A stretch of 64,000 bases of DNA from contig JBGTIS010000077.1 of assembly GCA_041745535.1 (NCBI GenBank), forward strand, positions 28,358 to 92,357, written 5' to 3'. Source of the DNA: JBGTIS01 sp041745535 (GTDB lineage: Bacteria; Bacteroidota; Bacteroidia; Cytophagales; Cyclobacteriaceae). A program made the translations under genes and the position numbers. Positions 1-9,009 of this stretch are shown here, piece by piece. Numbering within the stretch: position 1 is the first letter of the stretch; every line of letters begins with the position of its first letter. Under the pieces are notes generated by a model that saw only the letters and a program-made list of their open reading frames with translations, did no database searches and was not told the DNA's origin.

Positions 1-28
1 GGATAAAGCCAAAAGAAAAGAATAGGAA

Positions 29-679
29 ATGCGCATTTCAGAAAACCTTAAAGAAAAGATCAGAGGTAATACCCGACTTAAGAAGTGGGTGCTGCGCTTC
101 ATTTTCAGAAGAAAACCCTATGCCGCCCGGGTTCGCTGGTATATCTGGTTTTTTTTGATTCTTCCAAAATATTTTAAGCGGGGCGTCAGCTGGAAATCCA
201 GATTGGATCTGGTACCATTCAATACTTTTAAAATAGGAAAATGGTCCAGAATTGAAATGAACGTACTGATTAATAACGGCATGGGTGATGTAATTTTAGA
301 GGATGAAGTGCATACCGGTGTAGGTTGTGTAATCATAGGTCCGGTTCACCTGCATAAGCATGTTGGCTTGTCTCAGTATGTCAGAATTCTGGGCATGCGC
401 CACGGCCTTGATCCTACCATGCCTCACCATTTCACTCCTGTGCAAAAAGCGCCTGTAATTCTGGAAGAAGATGTATTCGTGGGAACAGGAGCGGTAATTA
501 TGGGTAAAAAAAACGGAGCGCCTCTGGTGCTGGGAAAGTATTGCCGAATTGGTGCCAACGCCCTGGTAATGAATGACATACCTGCCTATTCTGTAGCTGT
601 TGGAAATCCGGCAAAAGTTGTTCGGGTCTGGGATTTTGATCAAAAAAAATGGATAAAGCCTGCTACCCGTAAAGCGTAA
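29..679 (+). CDS. Hexapeptide-repeat (left-handed beta-helix) acyltransferase
   Basis: A 216-residue protein whose residues from about 85 to 205 carry the imperfect hexapeptide repeats of the WbbJ/maltose-acetyltransferase-like superfamily, for example ILEEDVFVGTGAVIMG and LGKYCRIGANALVMNDI. It ends with the typical AVGNPAKVVR segment. Such enzymes are cytoplasmic trimers that transfer acetyl or other acyl groups to sugars, often for surface polysaccharide or lipopolysaccharide. The first 75 residues are basic and hydrophobic and are not part of the repeat fold. The ATG follows an AGGAA stretch. The gene runs convergent with aguA, with the two stop codons almost touching. The acceptor sugar cannot be told. 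Family confidence is high; exact function is unknown. Confidence 0.85.
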   Translation: MRISENLKEKIRGNTRLKKWVLRFIFRRKPYAARVRWYIWFFLILPKYFKRGVSWKSRLDLVPFNTFKIGKWSRIEMNVLINNGMGDVILEDEVHTGVGCVIIGPVHLHKHVGLSQYVRILGMRHGLDPTMPHHFTPVQKAPVILEEDVFVGTGAVIMGKKNGAPLVLGKYCRIGANALVMNDIPAYSVAVGNPAKVVRVWDFDQKKWIKPATRKA

Positions 680-680
680 A

Positions 681-1724
681 TCAAACTACAGGTTCCTGCT
701 GGCTCAGGCAGTGGAAACTTCCCAAACCCCAAATAATATCTTTGGAATTAATGCCAATTACCTTTCGGTCCGGAAAGCAAAGTTCCAGCGTTTCGATAGC
801 GCGCTGATCATTTCTGTCTTGAAAAACCGGCACAATTACGGCATTATTGCAAATATAAAAATTTGCATAAGAAGCGGGTAGGCGCTGTCCGCGGTAAATA
901 ACCGGCGCGGGCATGGGCAGTTCCACTATATGCATTTGCTTCCCGTTAATTAACCGCATCTGGTGGAGTGTTTTAAGGTTTTTCCGCAGCGGTTCAAAGT
1001 TCTCGTCGGTGGTGTCTTCTTCTACCACCGTAACTATCGTATCATTTTTTACAAACCGTGTAATATCATCAATATGACCATCGGTATCGTCTCCCACGAT
1101 GCCATCGTGCAACCAGAGTACCTGTTCTACACCATAAAAGTTTCTCAGATACTTTTCCAGTTCTTTCTGATTAAAATCAGGGTTCCGGTTTGGGTTTAGC
1201 AAACAGGCAGTTGTGGTAAGCACCGAACCGTCTCCATTAAAATCTACCGAACCGCCTTCCATTACAATATTGGGGTAGAACACTGGAATATCCAATTCTT
1301 TACCCACCTTAATTGGAATCTGATTATCGAGGTCATAAGGTGGATACTTTTCTCCCCAGGCATTATAATTCCATTTCACAATTATTTTTTTAGGATTGGC
1401 CTCAGAATTTATTAAAAATGCGGGTCCATGATCGCGGCACCAGGCATCGTTGGTGGGATGAAGATAGAAATCTATTTGTGAAAAATCTGTTCCCACTTTA
1501 TCGAGCCAGTTGGCTGCTTGTTCCTGCATCCGTTCATTACCTACATTTATACAAACACGCTCTCCTGCCGAGATTGCTTTCACAAACTCCGCATATACCG
1601 GAAATACGGTGTCTATTTTATCGGGCCAGGTATCGGGATTATGGGGCCAACTGAGCCAGGTCGCCCGGTGCTCCTCCCATTCGGCCGGGAAGTGGTATCC
1701 TAATTCATACGGGGTTTGTTTCAA
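681..1724 (-). CDS. aguA: Agmatine deiminase
   Basis: A 347-residue member of the peptidyl-arginine-deiminase superfamily, close to the usual agmatine deiminase length. It hydrolyses agmatine to N-carbamoylputrescine and ammonia in the cytoplasm. Visible signatures are TNDAWCRDHGP near residue 92, the MEGGSVDFNGDG segment in the middle, GDDTDGHIDD, and the C-terminal GLGSFHCLSQQEP, which contains the expected nucleophilic cysteine (Cys339). It lies 23 bases downstream of aguB on the same strand, so the two are probably one transcription unit. Together they convert agmatine to putrescine. No arginine decarboxylase lies in the window. Confidence 0.95.
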   Translation of the reverse strand: MKQTPYELGYHFPAEWEEHRATWLSWPHNPDTWPDKIDTVFPVYAEFVKAISAGERVCINVGNERMQEQAANWLDKVGTDFSQIDFYLHPTNDAWCRDHGPAFLINSEANPKKIIVKWNYNAWGEKYPPYDLDNQIPIKVGKELDIPVFYPNIVMEGGSVDFNGDGSVLTTTACLLNPNRNPDFNQKELEKYLRNFYGVEQVLWLHDGIVGDDTDGHIDDITRFVKNDTIVTVVEEDTTDENFEPLRKNLKTLHQMRLINGKQMHIVELPMPAPVIYRGQRLPASYANFYICNNAVIVPVFQDRNDQRAIETLELCFPDRKVIGINSKDIIWGLGSFHCLSQQEPVV

Positions 1725-1747
1725 GGGAAATAAAAAGATTAAAAAGG

Positions 1748-2623
1748 TTAAACTTCGTCAATAAATCTCTGTGTAATCGGCTGGTATGAATCGATTCTTC
1801 GGTCGCGTAAAAATGGCCAGTGTACCCGGTACGAATCTGATAAATGCAGATTTACCTCCTGTACATGCACTACTTCCTCATAATGAGGGGCCTGGTACAA
1901 AAGGCTTCCAAACGGATTGCTTACAAACGATCCACCCCAGAATTTCATGTTGCCTTCAACACCCACGCGGTTCACCGAGACCACAGGTATACCATTGGCT
2001 ACTGAATGGCTGCGTTGAATGGTTTGCCAGGCATTATACTGTTCTTTGTTTGTAGTTTCGTTCTGAGTGGCATCCCATCCGATCGCTGTGGGATAAAAAA
2101 GAATTTCCGCACCCATCAGACTGGTAATTCTGGCGGCTTCCGGGTACCACTGGTCCCAGCAGATTAACACGCCAATTTTGGCATATTTCGTTTCAAATAT
2201 TTTGTAACCCAGGTCGCCGGGAGTAAAATAAAATTTTTCATAATAGCCAGGATCATCAGGGATATGCATTTTCCGGTATTTACCCAGATAATTGCCGTCC
2301 GCGTCTAAAACCGCTGTCGTGTTGTGGTAAATTCCCTGGGCACGTTTTTCGAACAGTGAAGCTACAATTACTACATTCAATTCGCCAGCAAGTTTACCCA
2401 GTTTTTCGGTGGAAGGCCCCGGAATGGGCTCGGCTAAATTGAAATTATCATAATTTTCGGTATCGCAAAAATACAGCGATAGAAAAAGTTCCTGCAGACA
2501 AATAATTTGCGCGCCCTGATTGGCAGCCTCTCTGATTTTTTCTGAAGCCTTGGTAAGGTTTTCTTCAGGATTGGCTGAACAAGACATTTGAATAATTCCT
2601 ATGCGTACGTTTTTTTCTGTCAT
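1748..2623 (-). CDS. aguB: N-carbamoylputrescine amidase
   Basis: A 291-residue nitrilase-superfamily amidohydrolase. The three catalytic residues are visible in their usual settings: Glu in CLQELFLS, Lys in YRKMHIPDDPGYYEK, and Cys in GVLICWDQWYPEAAR. The YYEKFYFTPGD segment and the WDQWYPEAAR context are typical of N-carbamoylputrescine amidases rather than general omega-amidases. It hydrolyses N-carbamoylputrescine to putrescine, CO2 and ammonia. It is the first gene of the aguB-aguA pair, so the pathway role is supported by context as well as by motif. It is transcribed away from tatA, with an AT-rich 300-bp gap between them. Confidence 0.95.
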   Translation of the reverse strand: MTEKNVRIGIIQMSCSANPEENLTKASEKIREAANQGAQIICLQELFLSLYFCDTENYDNFNLAEPIPGPSTEKLGKLAGELNVVIVASLFEKRAQGIYHNTTAVLDADGNYLGKYRKMHIPDDPGYYEKFYFTPGDLGYKIFETKYAKIGVLICWDQWYPEAARITSLMGAEILFYPTAIGWDATQNETTNKEQYNAWQTIQRSHSVANGIPVVSVNRVGVEGNMKFWGGSFVSNPFGSLLYQAPHYEEVVHVQEVNLHLSDSYRVHWPFLRDRRIDSYQPITQRFIDEV

Positions 2624-2863
2624 TCCTCTAAAAATAGTTAAACAAAATTAACAGGTAATTTATAAAATCATAAAATTGGTAATACGATTAGCGACAGAAT
2701 ATGTTTTAATTCTAAATTTCGGGTAATTTTCCTGTGTTTATTTTCAGTAAAAAGTTTTCCGCCGCAAAAAGTTCATTAAAATGAAAATATAAAAAATTCA
2801 TCCAATCTTCATTTTTAATATATTTTTTTACGGATCTTTAGTTTTTAAATGAAAGAAAAAATA

Positions 2864-2871
2864 TACCTTTA
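2864..2871 (+). promoter_or_regulatory. Possible Bacteroidota -7 element upstream of tatA
   Basis: The gap from 2624 to 2929 holds no gene. It is AT-rich and separates the divergent aguB and tatA. Within it, TACCTTTA matches the Bacteroidota -7 consensus TAnnTTTG at seven of eight positions, about 60 bases before the tatA start. No clear -33 TTTG partner is seen at the usual spacing, so this is a weak call. Confidence 0.3.
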
Positions 2872-2929
2872 TTGTCGAATTGTGACTGACGAAATTTTAA
2901 AATAATTATTATAATTTGTTCAATTGATT

Positions 2930-3115
2930 ATGGGACACTTGATGTTTTTAGGAGATGTTGGCGGATGGGAATTATTCGTCATTCTTCTGGTTGTTCTTGT
3001 TTTTTTTGGCGCTAACAAAATTCCTGAAATTGCCCGCGGATTAGGGAAAGGTATCAGGGAATTTAAAAATGCCACAAAAGATATTAAAGACGAAATCGAA
3101 GGTGGTTTACACTAA
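2930..3115 (+). CDS. tatA: Sec-independent protein translocase TatA/E subunit
   Basis: A small protein of 61 residues from the ATG at 2930; an in-frame TTG lies six bases upstream. It has one N-terminal membrane segment (WELFVILLVVLVFFG) followed by the TatA hinge KIPEIARGLGKGIREFKNA and a short charged amphipathic tail. TatA multimers form the protein-conducting element of the twin-arginine pathway with TatC, which is not in the window. A protein with a twin-arginine signal (12174-13520) lies about 9 kb away. The gene is single, runs convergent with eboF, and is followed by a good intrinsic terminator. Confidence 0.93.
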   Translation: MGHLMFLGDVGGWELFVILLVVLVFFGANKIPEIARGLGKGIREFKNATKDIKDEIEGGLH

Positions 3116-3122
3116 GAAAAAT

Positions 3123-3150
3123 AAAAAAGGCTTTCATCAAGCCTTTTTTT
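3123..3150. terminator. Intrinsic, probably bidirectional terminator between tatA and eboF
   Basis: The sequence is AAAAAAGGCTT, a five-base loop, then AAGCCTTTTTTT. The GC-containing core of the stem is AAGGCTT/AAGCCTT and is flanked by A and T tracts on both sides, so it can terminate tatA (+) and the ebo operon (-). Confidence 0.85.
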
Positions 3151-3176
3151 TATAAACTATTAGAAAATATAGGTGA

Positions 3177-4559
3177 CTAATTTTTTAGTGCCTGTAAATG
3201 AGAAAGAATAATATTACTTACCTCAACCGGCTCAATATTACCTCTAATAACCAATTCCTTCTGTTTGCTGATCAGCACAGGGCGATGTTCCACTTCCTCA
3301 GTTAATCTGCCATGCGATCCTTTTACCAGGGTGGCATCCAAGGGTATCACATTCAGTAAGGTTCTGAAACCCAGCTTCTTCTTAATCAATTTTCCTCCTA
3401 CTTTTAACATTGGGAATTTCAGGTTGGGGTTCAGAAACATTTCTACCGGATCGTAACCTGGTTTCTGGTGGATGTCTACCGTGCGGGCAAAATCGGGCGC
3501 CCGGGCATCGTCTAACCAATAATAATAAGTAAACCAGGAATTTTTATCCGCTACCGCGACAAAATCGCCGGCACGTTCATGATTAATATGGTATTTCTTT
3601 TTTCCTTCCTCATCCAGAACCAACTCAATTCCTTCCGTTTCATGAAGTATTTTCCCAACTAATTCCATTTTGCTTTTGTCGTTCACATACACATGGGCAA
3701 TTTGATGATCAGCCACAGCGAAAGCTTTGCTGGCGCCGGCATCCAACAACTCCAATCCCAGATCTTCTTTCACAGTAATAAGTCCATGCGCTCTGAAAAT
3801 CCGGTTCAGGTGTACAGGTTGGTTTACGTTGGTAATTCCATATTCTGATAAAAGAATGACCTTAGCGCCCTGGTTTTCATAATAATTTACCAGTTCACGA
3901 CAAACCGCATCAATTTCATTCAGTTCTTTAGAAATTTTTGAAATATCATTGCCAAATTTTTGTAAACAATAATCCAGATGCGGAAGATAGATTAGGGTTA
4001 GGGCAGGATGGTGCCATTGATCTACCAGAATGGAAGAATCGGCAATCCATTTGGTGGATTTAATAGAAGCATTGGGTCCCCAAAAATTAAAAAGCGGAAA
4101 TGTGCCCAATTCTTTTTGCAGATCAAACCGCAAGTTCGTTGGCCAGGCATATACATCCGGTAGTTTTCGCCCATCGGAAGGATACATGGGGCGAGGTGTT
4201 ACTGAAAAATCGGCGGTGGAGTACATGTTATACCACCAGAACATATTGGCACAGGTAAAAGAAGGATCCTGCCTTTTCGCGATATCCCAGATTTTTGGTG
4301 CCTGTACCAGCTTATTAGATTGTCGCCAGAATTTAATTTCACATTCATCTTCAAAATACCAGCCATTGCCCACAATACCATGATCCTGTGGCCATTTGCC
4401 AGTGAGGTAGGTAGATTGGGCCGAACAGGTAACAGCTGGTAATACTGGTTCGATAATAGCTTTTTTGCCATTCTCACACCATTCTTTCAGAAAGGGAGTA
4501 TGCGCTCCGATTAATCCGGAAGTAAGTCCGACAACATTAATAACCGCGGTTTTATTCAT
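3177..4559 (-). CDS. eboF: EboF: alkaline-phosphatase-superfamily nucleotide pyrophosphatase/phosphodiesterase-like protein
   Basis: A 460-residue protein of the type I phosphodiesterase/nucleotide pyrophosphatase group. Visible are the nucleophile region PAVTCSAQSTYLTG (Thr44 expected as nucleophile) followed by WPQDHGIVGNGW, then IYLPHLDYCLQKFG, LSEYGITNV and VKGSHGRL, which fit the metal-binding Asp/His positions. The first metal aspartate expected near residue 8 reads AVINVVGLT, so an Asn or Val stands there. There is no signal peptide, so it is probably cytoplasmic. It is the last gene of the six-gene ebo operon and overlaps eboE by four bases (ATGA). In the ebo context it may remove a phosphate or phosphodiester group from an intermediate; the substrate is unknown. 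Confidence 0.85.
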   Translation of the reverse strand: MNKTAVINVVGLTSGLIGAHTPFLKEWCENGKKAIIEPVLPAVTCSAQSTYLTGKWPQDHGIVGNGWYFEDECEIKFWRQSNKLVQAPKIWDIAKRQDPSFTCANMFWWYNMYSTADFSVTPRPMYPSDGRKLPDVYAWPTNLRFDLQKELGTFPLFNFWGPNASIKSTKWIADSSILVDQWHHPALTLIYLPHLDYCLQKFGNDISKISKELNEIDAVCRELVNYYENQGAKVILLSEYGITNVNQPVHLNRIFRAHGLITVKEDLGLELLDAGASKAFAVADHQIAHVYVNDKSKMELVGKILHETEGIELVLDEEGKKKYHINHERAGDFVAVADKNSWFTYYYWLDDARAPDFARTVDIHQKPGYDPVEMFLNPNLKFPMLKVGGKLIKKKLGFRTLLNVIPLDATLVKGSHGRLTEEVEHRPVLISKQKELVIRGNIEPVEVSNIILSHLQALKN

Positions 4560-5776
4560 TCTTTATTAAATTGCGCTGTTACCCAACTCAATTCCCGGGT
4601 AATGGAGTCGGCAAGATTTAATTTGATCTCATTGGGCAAAACTTCCCAGGTATAGGTTTCCGCCTCAAGATGTTGGGTGTAAGGATGATTTTTAAGCAGG
4701 GCAATTACCTTTACAATATCTTCCTGGGTAGAAGCCAGAATGCCATAATGTTTTACAAAAATAGGCACATGAAAATGGGTGCGCCACGCACTGATGTCCT
4801 GATTGTCAAAATGTGCCAAAGCTACCGGAAGGTCATTGTACTGTACCAAGCTACCGTTACTTCTTTTTTCTACTACCTGATGGAGGTAAGTAGATTCGAC
4901 CAGCGTTTCAAAAGCCTGTTTTATTTTTTGTCTGTCAGCAGATTCTTTAGGAAATTCTGCTTTTAAGGCGGCGCTGATCTGTACTTTTCCAATTTTAATG
5001 TTTTCTTTTTGGAATAGATTAAATACCGTTTCTGGTTCCTCAAAAGCCACGGCAAAATGACATACATCATAACAAATCTGAATATGTTCCCGCAGGCTTT
5101 CCTCAGCTTCCTCCTTTGAAATACCGAGATGGTTTACCAAATAATCAGATCCTATGGGTATCAGCCATTGGTTAAAATACGCGACCACTTCTTTTGAATT
5201 TTCGAGCAGGCCATCAGGTTCCGGTTCAATATCAAGGTGTAAAAGTTTCCCGGATTTTTCTTTTATTTGTTTAAGATGAAGCGCGATTTCAACAAGATGT
5301 TCGGTAGATGTTTTAAATACTTCATTAATTTTCGCCTGATCATCGCGGTGCCAGAGTTTGTAGGAAAGGGGGGAGGTAGAAACTCCACCTTCCTGATCAT
5401 CTGGCAGTAAGGCAGCCAGAATATCAAACAATCGTTTGGTATAGGCCAATCGGTCAGGCGTGGTCCAATCGGGCTGGTGTACCTCGTCTTTCACCGTTTG
5501 CCGGTGAAATCCTCCGTATGGAAATCCATTGAAAGTAAATACATAAAAATTATTGGTTTCTAACCAGCTTTTTAATTCCTGTAACTGATTATTCTCCAAT
5601 AGCTGCCGGCTTGCCAGGTCCGACAAGCGCAAGCCAATAGCGAAAGGCTGGTCGCCGGCAAGGTTTTTCCCGATTACAGGTACATAATCTTTCAGATTCC
5701 GGAATACAGCAGACCAGGTTTCGCCCGGGTGAATGTTGGTGCAATAGGTAAGTTGATAATTGCTATCAATTTTCAT
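4556..5776 (-). CDS. eboE: EboE: metabolite traffic protein, xylose-isomerase-like TIM barrel
   Basis: A 406-residue protein of the EboE family. It begins MKIDSNYQLTYCTNIHPGE and has features of the xylose isomerase/AP-endonuclease-2 TIM-barrel superfamily, such as HLDIEPEPDGLLE and QICYDVCHFAVAFEEPE, which would place Glu/Asp/His metal ligands at strand ends. The family is known from the ebo cluster of cyanobacteria, eustigmatophyte plastids and Bacteroidota. A sugar or cyclitol epimerase or isomerase is a fair inference, but no substrate is established. It sits 12 bases after eboD and overlaps eboF by ATGA, so translation of the last two genes is probably coupled. Confidence 0.85.
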   Translation of the reverse strand: MKIDSNYQLTYCTNIHPGETWSAVFRNLKDYVPVIGKNLAGDQPFAIGLRLSDLASRQLLENNQLQELKSWLETNNFYVFTFNGFPYGGFHRQTVKDEVHQPDWTTPDRLAYTKRLFDILAALLPDDQEGGVSTSPLSYKLWHRDDQAKINEVFKTSTEHLVEIALHLKQIKEKSGKLLHLDIEPEPDGLLENSKEVVAYFNQWLIPIGSDYLVNHLGISKEEAEESLREHIQICYDVCHFAVAFEEPETVFNLFQKENIKIGKVQISAALKAEFPKESADRQKIKQAFETLVESTYLHQVVEKRSNGSLVQYNDLPVALAHFDNQDISAWRTHFHVPIFVKHYGILASTQEDIVKVIALLKNHPYTQHLEAETYTWEVLPNEIKLNLADSITRELSWVTAQFNKE

Positions 5777-5788
5777 TTGTGTATAATT

Positions 5789-6958
5789 TTAAACTGATAA
5801 ACCCTCATGGTGAAATGCTTTCAATATTACTATTGATTTTTGAATTAAATCAGTATCCAGTTCATGTACTTCCACGCCCTTTCCAATTGTTTCCAGTAGC
5901 ATAATGGTTAACTCTCCGCCCAAATGCTCTCTGAATTCTTCCAGACCAGCTATCAGGCTAAAAGCTTTTCCTTTTGTTGTAGTTGCTTCCATTTCAGGAA
6001 CAAATAAGGGAAATTCAAGCTTTAAAAGAAGTTCTATAATGGTATTTAATTCAGCTTCTGTAATCATTCCTTTCAGAAAAGAATAGGTTACATCCAGGGC
6101 CATTCCAATGGCAACCGCTTCGCCATGGCGAATTGAGTAATTGGTAAGCTGCTCCAGCTTATGGGCTGACCAATGGCCGAAATCCAGTGGCCGGGATGAA
6201 CCCATTTCGAAAGGATCGCCACCGGCAATATGTTCCATGTGCATTTCGGCACACCGGAAAATTAATTGCTGCATGGCAGCTTTATCGCGTTTGTTCAGTT
6301 TGTCGGCATGTTCATAAATAAACTGGAAAAATGTGGCATCCTTAATCAGGGCTACTTTTATCGCCTCCGAAATACCCGCCCGCCAGTCACGTGTTTCCAA
6401 AGTGGTAAGAAACTGGAAATCGTTAACCACCGCGAAAGGCGGCGCGAATGTTCCCAGAAAATTCTTTTTATGGTAGGAGTTGATCCCGTTTTTTACGCCA
6501 ATTCCGGAGTCATTTTGTGAGAGCACCGTTGTGGGAATCCGGATATGACGAATTCCGCGATGGGCGATGGCAGCGGCAAAACCCACGGCATCCAAAACAG
6601 CCCCGCCGCCAATGCCTACAATAAAAGAATGCCTGTCGACCCCATATTTATTCACCGCATCCAGAATTCGCTCTACATACTTTGGGTTATTCTTAGCAGT
6701 TTCGCCACCAGGAATCACAATAATTTTATTGCATGCCTGAAAATTGTTTTTATAAAACTGATTAAAATTTTCAATGGAGGAAAGCAGCGTAGTATGATGG
6801 CTGACCACCCCTTCATCTGCCACATACAAAACTTTCGGATGGTTTTTGCTTTTCAGCAATGTCGCGAGTGTGGAATTTTTTGGGTTAAATATATGATCAG
6901 TAAAATAAACCGGGTAATCAAATGGAACGACAAACGACTGTTGTAATTTCTTATTCAT
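5789..6958 (-). CDS. eboD: EboD: 3-dehydroquinate-synthase-like sugar phosphate cyclase
   Basis: A 389-residue sugar phosphate cyclase. The NAD-binding segment IVGIGGGAVLDAVGF, the phosphate-contact region IRIPTTVLSQNDSGIGVKNG, and three metal-ligand contexts (GISEAIKVALIKD, DFGHWSAHKLE, RHGEAVAIGMALD) are all present. The fold is that of AroB, but the sequence around NSYHKKNFLGTFAPP differs from ordinary dehydroquinate synthase. Cyclases of this superfamily use DAHP or sedoheptulose 7-phosphate; for EboD the substrate is not settled. Its place between a UbiA-type prenyltransferase and EboE suggests that it makes a cyclitol-like core rather than serving the shikimate pathway. About 140 bases separate it from eboC. 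Confidence 0.88.
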   Translation of the reverse strand: MNKKLQQSFVVPFDYPVYFTDHIFNPKNSTLATLLKSKNHPKVLYVADEGVVSHHTTLLSSIENFNQFYKNNFQACNKIIVIPGGETAKNNPKYVERILDAVNKYGVDRHSFIVGIGGGAVLDAVGFAAAIAHRGIRHIRIPTTVLSQNDSGIGVKNGINSYHKKNFLGTFAPPFAVVNDFQFLTTLETRDWRAGISEAIKVALIKDATFFQFIYEHADKLNKRDKAAMQQLIFRCAEMHMEHIAGGDPFEMGSSRPLDFGHWSAHKLEQLTNYSIRHGEAVAIGMALDVTYSFLKGMITEAELNTIIELLLKLEFPLFVPEMEATTTKGKAFSLIAGLEEFREHLGGELTIMLLETIGKGVEVHELDTDLIQKSIVILKAFHHEGLSV

Positions 6959-7098
6959 AATATTTCGGACCAGTTGTCCATCCTAAATTCTTGTATTTAA
7001 ATTAACAGCAATATTACTTATTAATGACAATGTTTTTGCGGAATTAGTTTATAAATTCTTACTAAAATAGCAATCTGAATTGAAAAACATGGCTAAAA

Positions 7099-8010
7099 TC
7101 AGGTTACCGCAAAGGCTTTTGCCAATAGAAAAGATATGGGAAGCAGGGCAAGAATCAGCAGGCAGTAGGTCCAGCCGGCAAAAACTGAAGCCAGCGCCGC
7201 ATCCATACTAATCAATGCGATCACACCAGCTTTTACTGCCTTTCCAATATTGCGGGGCGTATTTTCCTTTAATGCCATAAAAAGAGGCGGAAAAATGAGG
7301 ACACCGAATAAAAAGACAAATGGAATGACCTGAAAATTTTTTTCATGCCTTATCCAGGCTATCAGCAAAATAGCGGCAATTACAACAACATAAAGCATTA
7401 AGCCCGACTGTAATATTATTTTGCTGCTACCATGCACTTCTCCACGACTTATGATGGTAATGGCGGCAATGTATACCACCGGAATCAGACTGATGTACCA
7501 AACCTCCGTTAGCGCGACAGGAACCGCGCTTACCCCTAACAAAAGATTGGCGCCTCTGCACAATCCCATATTCAGTGGACCGAATATTTTTAAATGTTTC
7601 CCATACGCATCGTAAAAAACCGCTAAACCGGCAATAATAATGGCGATGATACAACTTGTCAGAGAAACCATCGCGGCTGCGGCAATGCCAATCAATAATA
7701 GAAAAGCACCCAATGATGCAGCGCTGGTAACTGTGGCCAATCCACTGGGAATTGGTCTTTCCGGCCTTTCTACCCGATCAAGTTCCGCATCAAATACATC
7801 ATTAAAAACTACGCCTCCACCATATAAACCTATGGTAGACAACACCAGCCAGCCCAACACTTTGATTTCCGGAAGCGCTTCCCCCTGATTTTGATGGTTA
7901 AAGAAATGAACAGCGGCACCAGAGGCGGCAAACCCTAACAGAATATCAGCAATGGCGGTAATGATATTCGCGGGCCGCATTAATCGAAGATGAGCAATAA
8001 AGTATTTCAA
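7099..8010 (-). CDS. eboC: EboC: UbiA-family prenyltransferase
   Basis: A 303-residue integral membrane protein with about eight or nine hydrophobic segments. The first aspartate-rich motif is NDVFDAELDRVERPERPIPSG (around residues 70-90), and a shorter second region, YDAYGKHLK, follows around residue 135. These bind the Mg-diphosphate of an isoprenoid donor. UbiA enzymes join polyprenyl or other isoprenoid chains to aromatic or cyclic acceptors in the inner membrane. In the ebo cluster of Nostoc, EboC is needed for proper export of the scytonemin monomer. Here it would attach a lipid tail to the product of EboD/EboE. That acceptor assignment is inference. Confidence 0.9.
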   Translation of the reverse strand: MKYFIAHLRLMRPANIITAIADILLGFAASGAAVHFFNHQNQGEALPEIKVLGWLVLSTIGLYGGGVVFNDVFDAELDRVERPERPIPSGLATVTSAASLGAFLLLIGIAAAAMVSLTSCIIAIIIAGLAVFYDAYGKHLKIFGPLNMGLCRGANLLLGVSAVPVALTEVWYISLIPVVYIAAITIISRGEVHGSSKIILQSGLMLYVVVIAAILLIAWIRHEKNFQVIPFVFLFGVLIFPPLFMALKENTPRNIGKAVKAGVIALISMDAALASVFAGWTYCLLILALLPISFLLAKAFAVT

Positions 8011-8046
8011 ATTTTAACTGGGATAATTGCTGTCAGAATCAGGGTT

Positions 8047-8970
8047 TTATTTTATTATGTTTGAGGCATTTCCATTCTCTAACTGTGGGCTTTGTCCGCC
8101 CCGTAAAATGGAGTTTCCCTCAAAAAGCTGGGTTTGGTCAATAGAGGTGGCTTCCTGCCAATCACTTTCACTAATCTGCCCGCTTTTAGAATAAGCATCC
8201 AGAGGATTCTTATAACAGGTTAAAGTTACATATTCGGCCGGAAGCCCGCTTTGCAATATCAGGGCAGCGGTTTTCGGAACAGCCAGCGGATCGCTTATGC
8301 CCCAATCAGCCGCGCTATCAATAATAATTCTTTCGGGGCCATACTGTCGTAATACTTCCACCATTCTTTCATTGCCCATTTTGGTATGCGGGTATATGGT
8401 AAAGGCAGCCCAGAAACCGCGGTCAAGTACCTCTTTACAGGTTTCTTCATTATTATGATCTACAATTACCATAGTTGGGTCAATACCATGCTCAATAATG
8501 ACGTCCATGGTGCGGGTGGTACCAGCTTTTTTGTCACGGTGGGGGGTATGAATCTGAATGGGCAAGTTTAGTTCTTTGGCCAGTTCCAACTGCAACCGGA
8601 AATATTTATCTTCCGCATCGGTTTGGTCATCGTATCCTATTTCGCCCACGCCGACTACGCCATCTTTACACAAATACAGCGGCAGTAACTCCATTACCTG
8701 CTCGGCTAAAGCTTCGTTATTGGCTTCTTTGGCATTTAAACCAATGGTGCAGTAATGTTTGATACCAAACTGGCTCGCGCGAAACCGTTCAAACCCGATC
8801 AGCATACTGAGGTAATCTTTGAAAGTACCCACTTCAGTTCGGGGTTGTCCCTGCCAGAAGGCCGGTTCAATAACCGCCACTACACCAGCTTTTTTCATAG
8901 CCTCATAATCGTCAGTAGTTCTGGAAACCATATGTACGTGGGAGTCCAGAAAAATTAATGCTTCCTCCAT
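8047..8970 (-). CDS. eboB: EboB: TatD-family metal-dependent hydrolase
   Basis: A 307-residue amidohydrolase-fold protein. Metal-site signatures are DSHVHMVS at the N-terminus, IGVGEIGYDD-like VGVGEIGYDDQ in the middle, IQIHTPHRDKKAGT, VIVDHNNEET and IIDSAADWG. TatD proteins are metal-dependent hydrolases, often nucleases, but the EboB branch always travels with ebo genes and its substrate is unknown. It lies 39 bases after eboA and 36 bases before eboC, inside the operon. The last 30 residues after ILRGG are probably disordered. An unrelated housekeeping TatD nuclease is unlikely given the location. Confidence 0.88.
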   Translation of the reverse strand: MEEALIFLDSHVHMVSRTTDDYEAMKKAGVVAVIEPAFWQGQPRTEVGTFKDYLSMLIGFERFRASQFGIKHYCTIGLNAKEANNEALAEQVMELLPLYLCKDGVVGVGEIGYDDQTDAEDKYFRLQLELAKELNLPIQIHTPHRDKKAGTTRTMDVIIEHGIDPTMVIVDHNNEETCKEVLDRGFWAAFTIYPHTKMGNERMVEVLRQYGPERIIIDSAADWGISDPLAVPKTAALILQSGLPAEYVTLTCYKNPLDAYSKSGQISESDWQEATSIDQTQLFEGNSILRGGQSPQLENGNASNIIK

Positions 8971-9009
8971 AATTATATTTAATTGTTTGGTATAAATTAA
9001 AGTAATACT

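Noticed and set aside
1..28. Short tail DKAKRKE-stop before the first gene, and a 10-base match GGATAAAGCC to 651-660
   Set aside because: Too short to assign; it may be the end of a gene outside the window, and the repeat can be chance.
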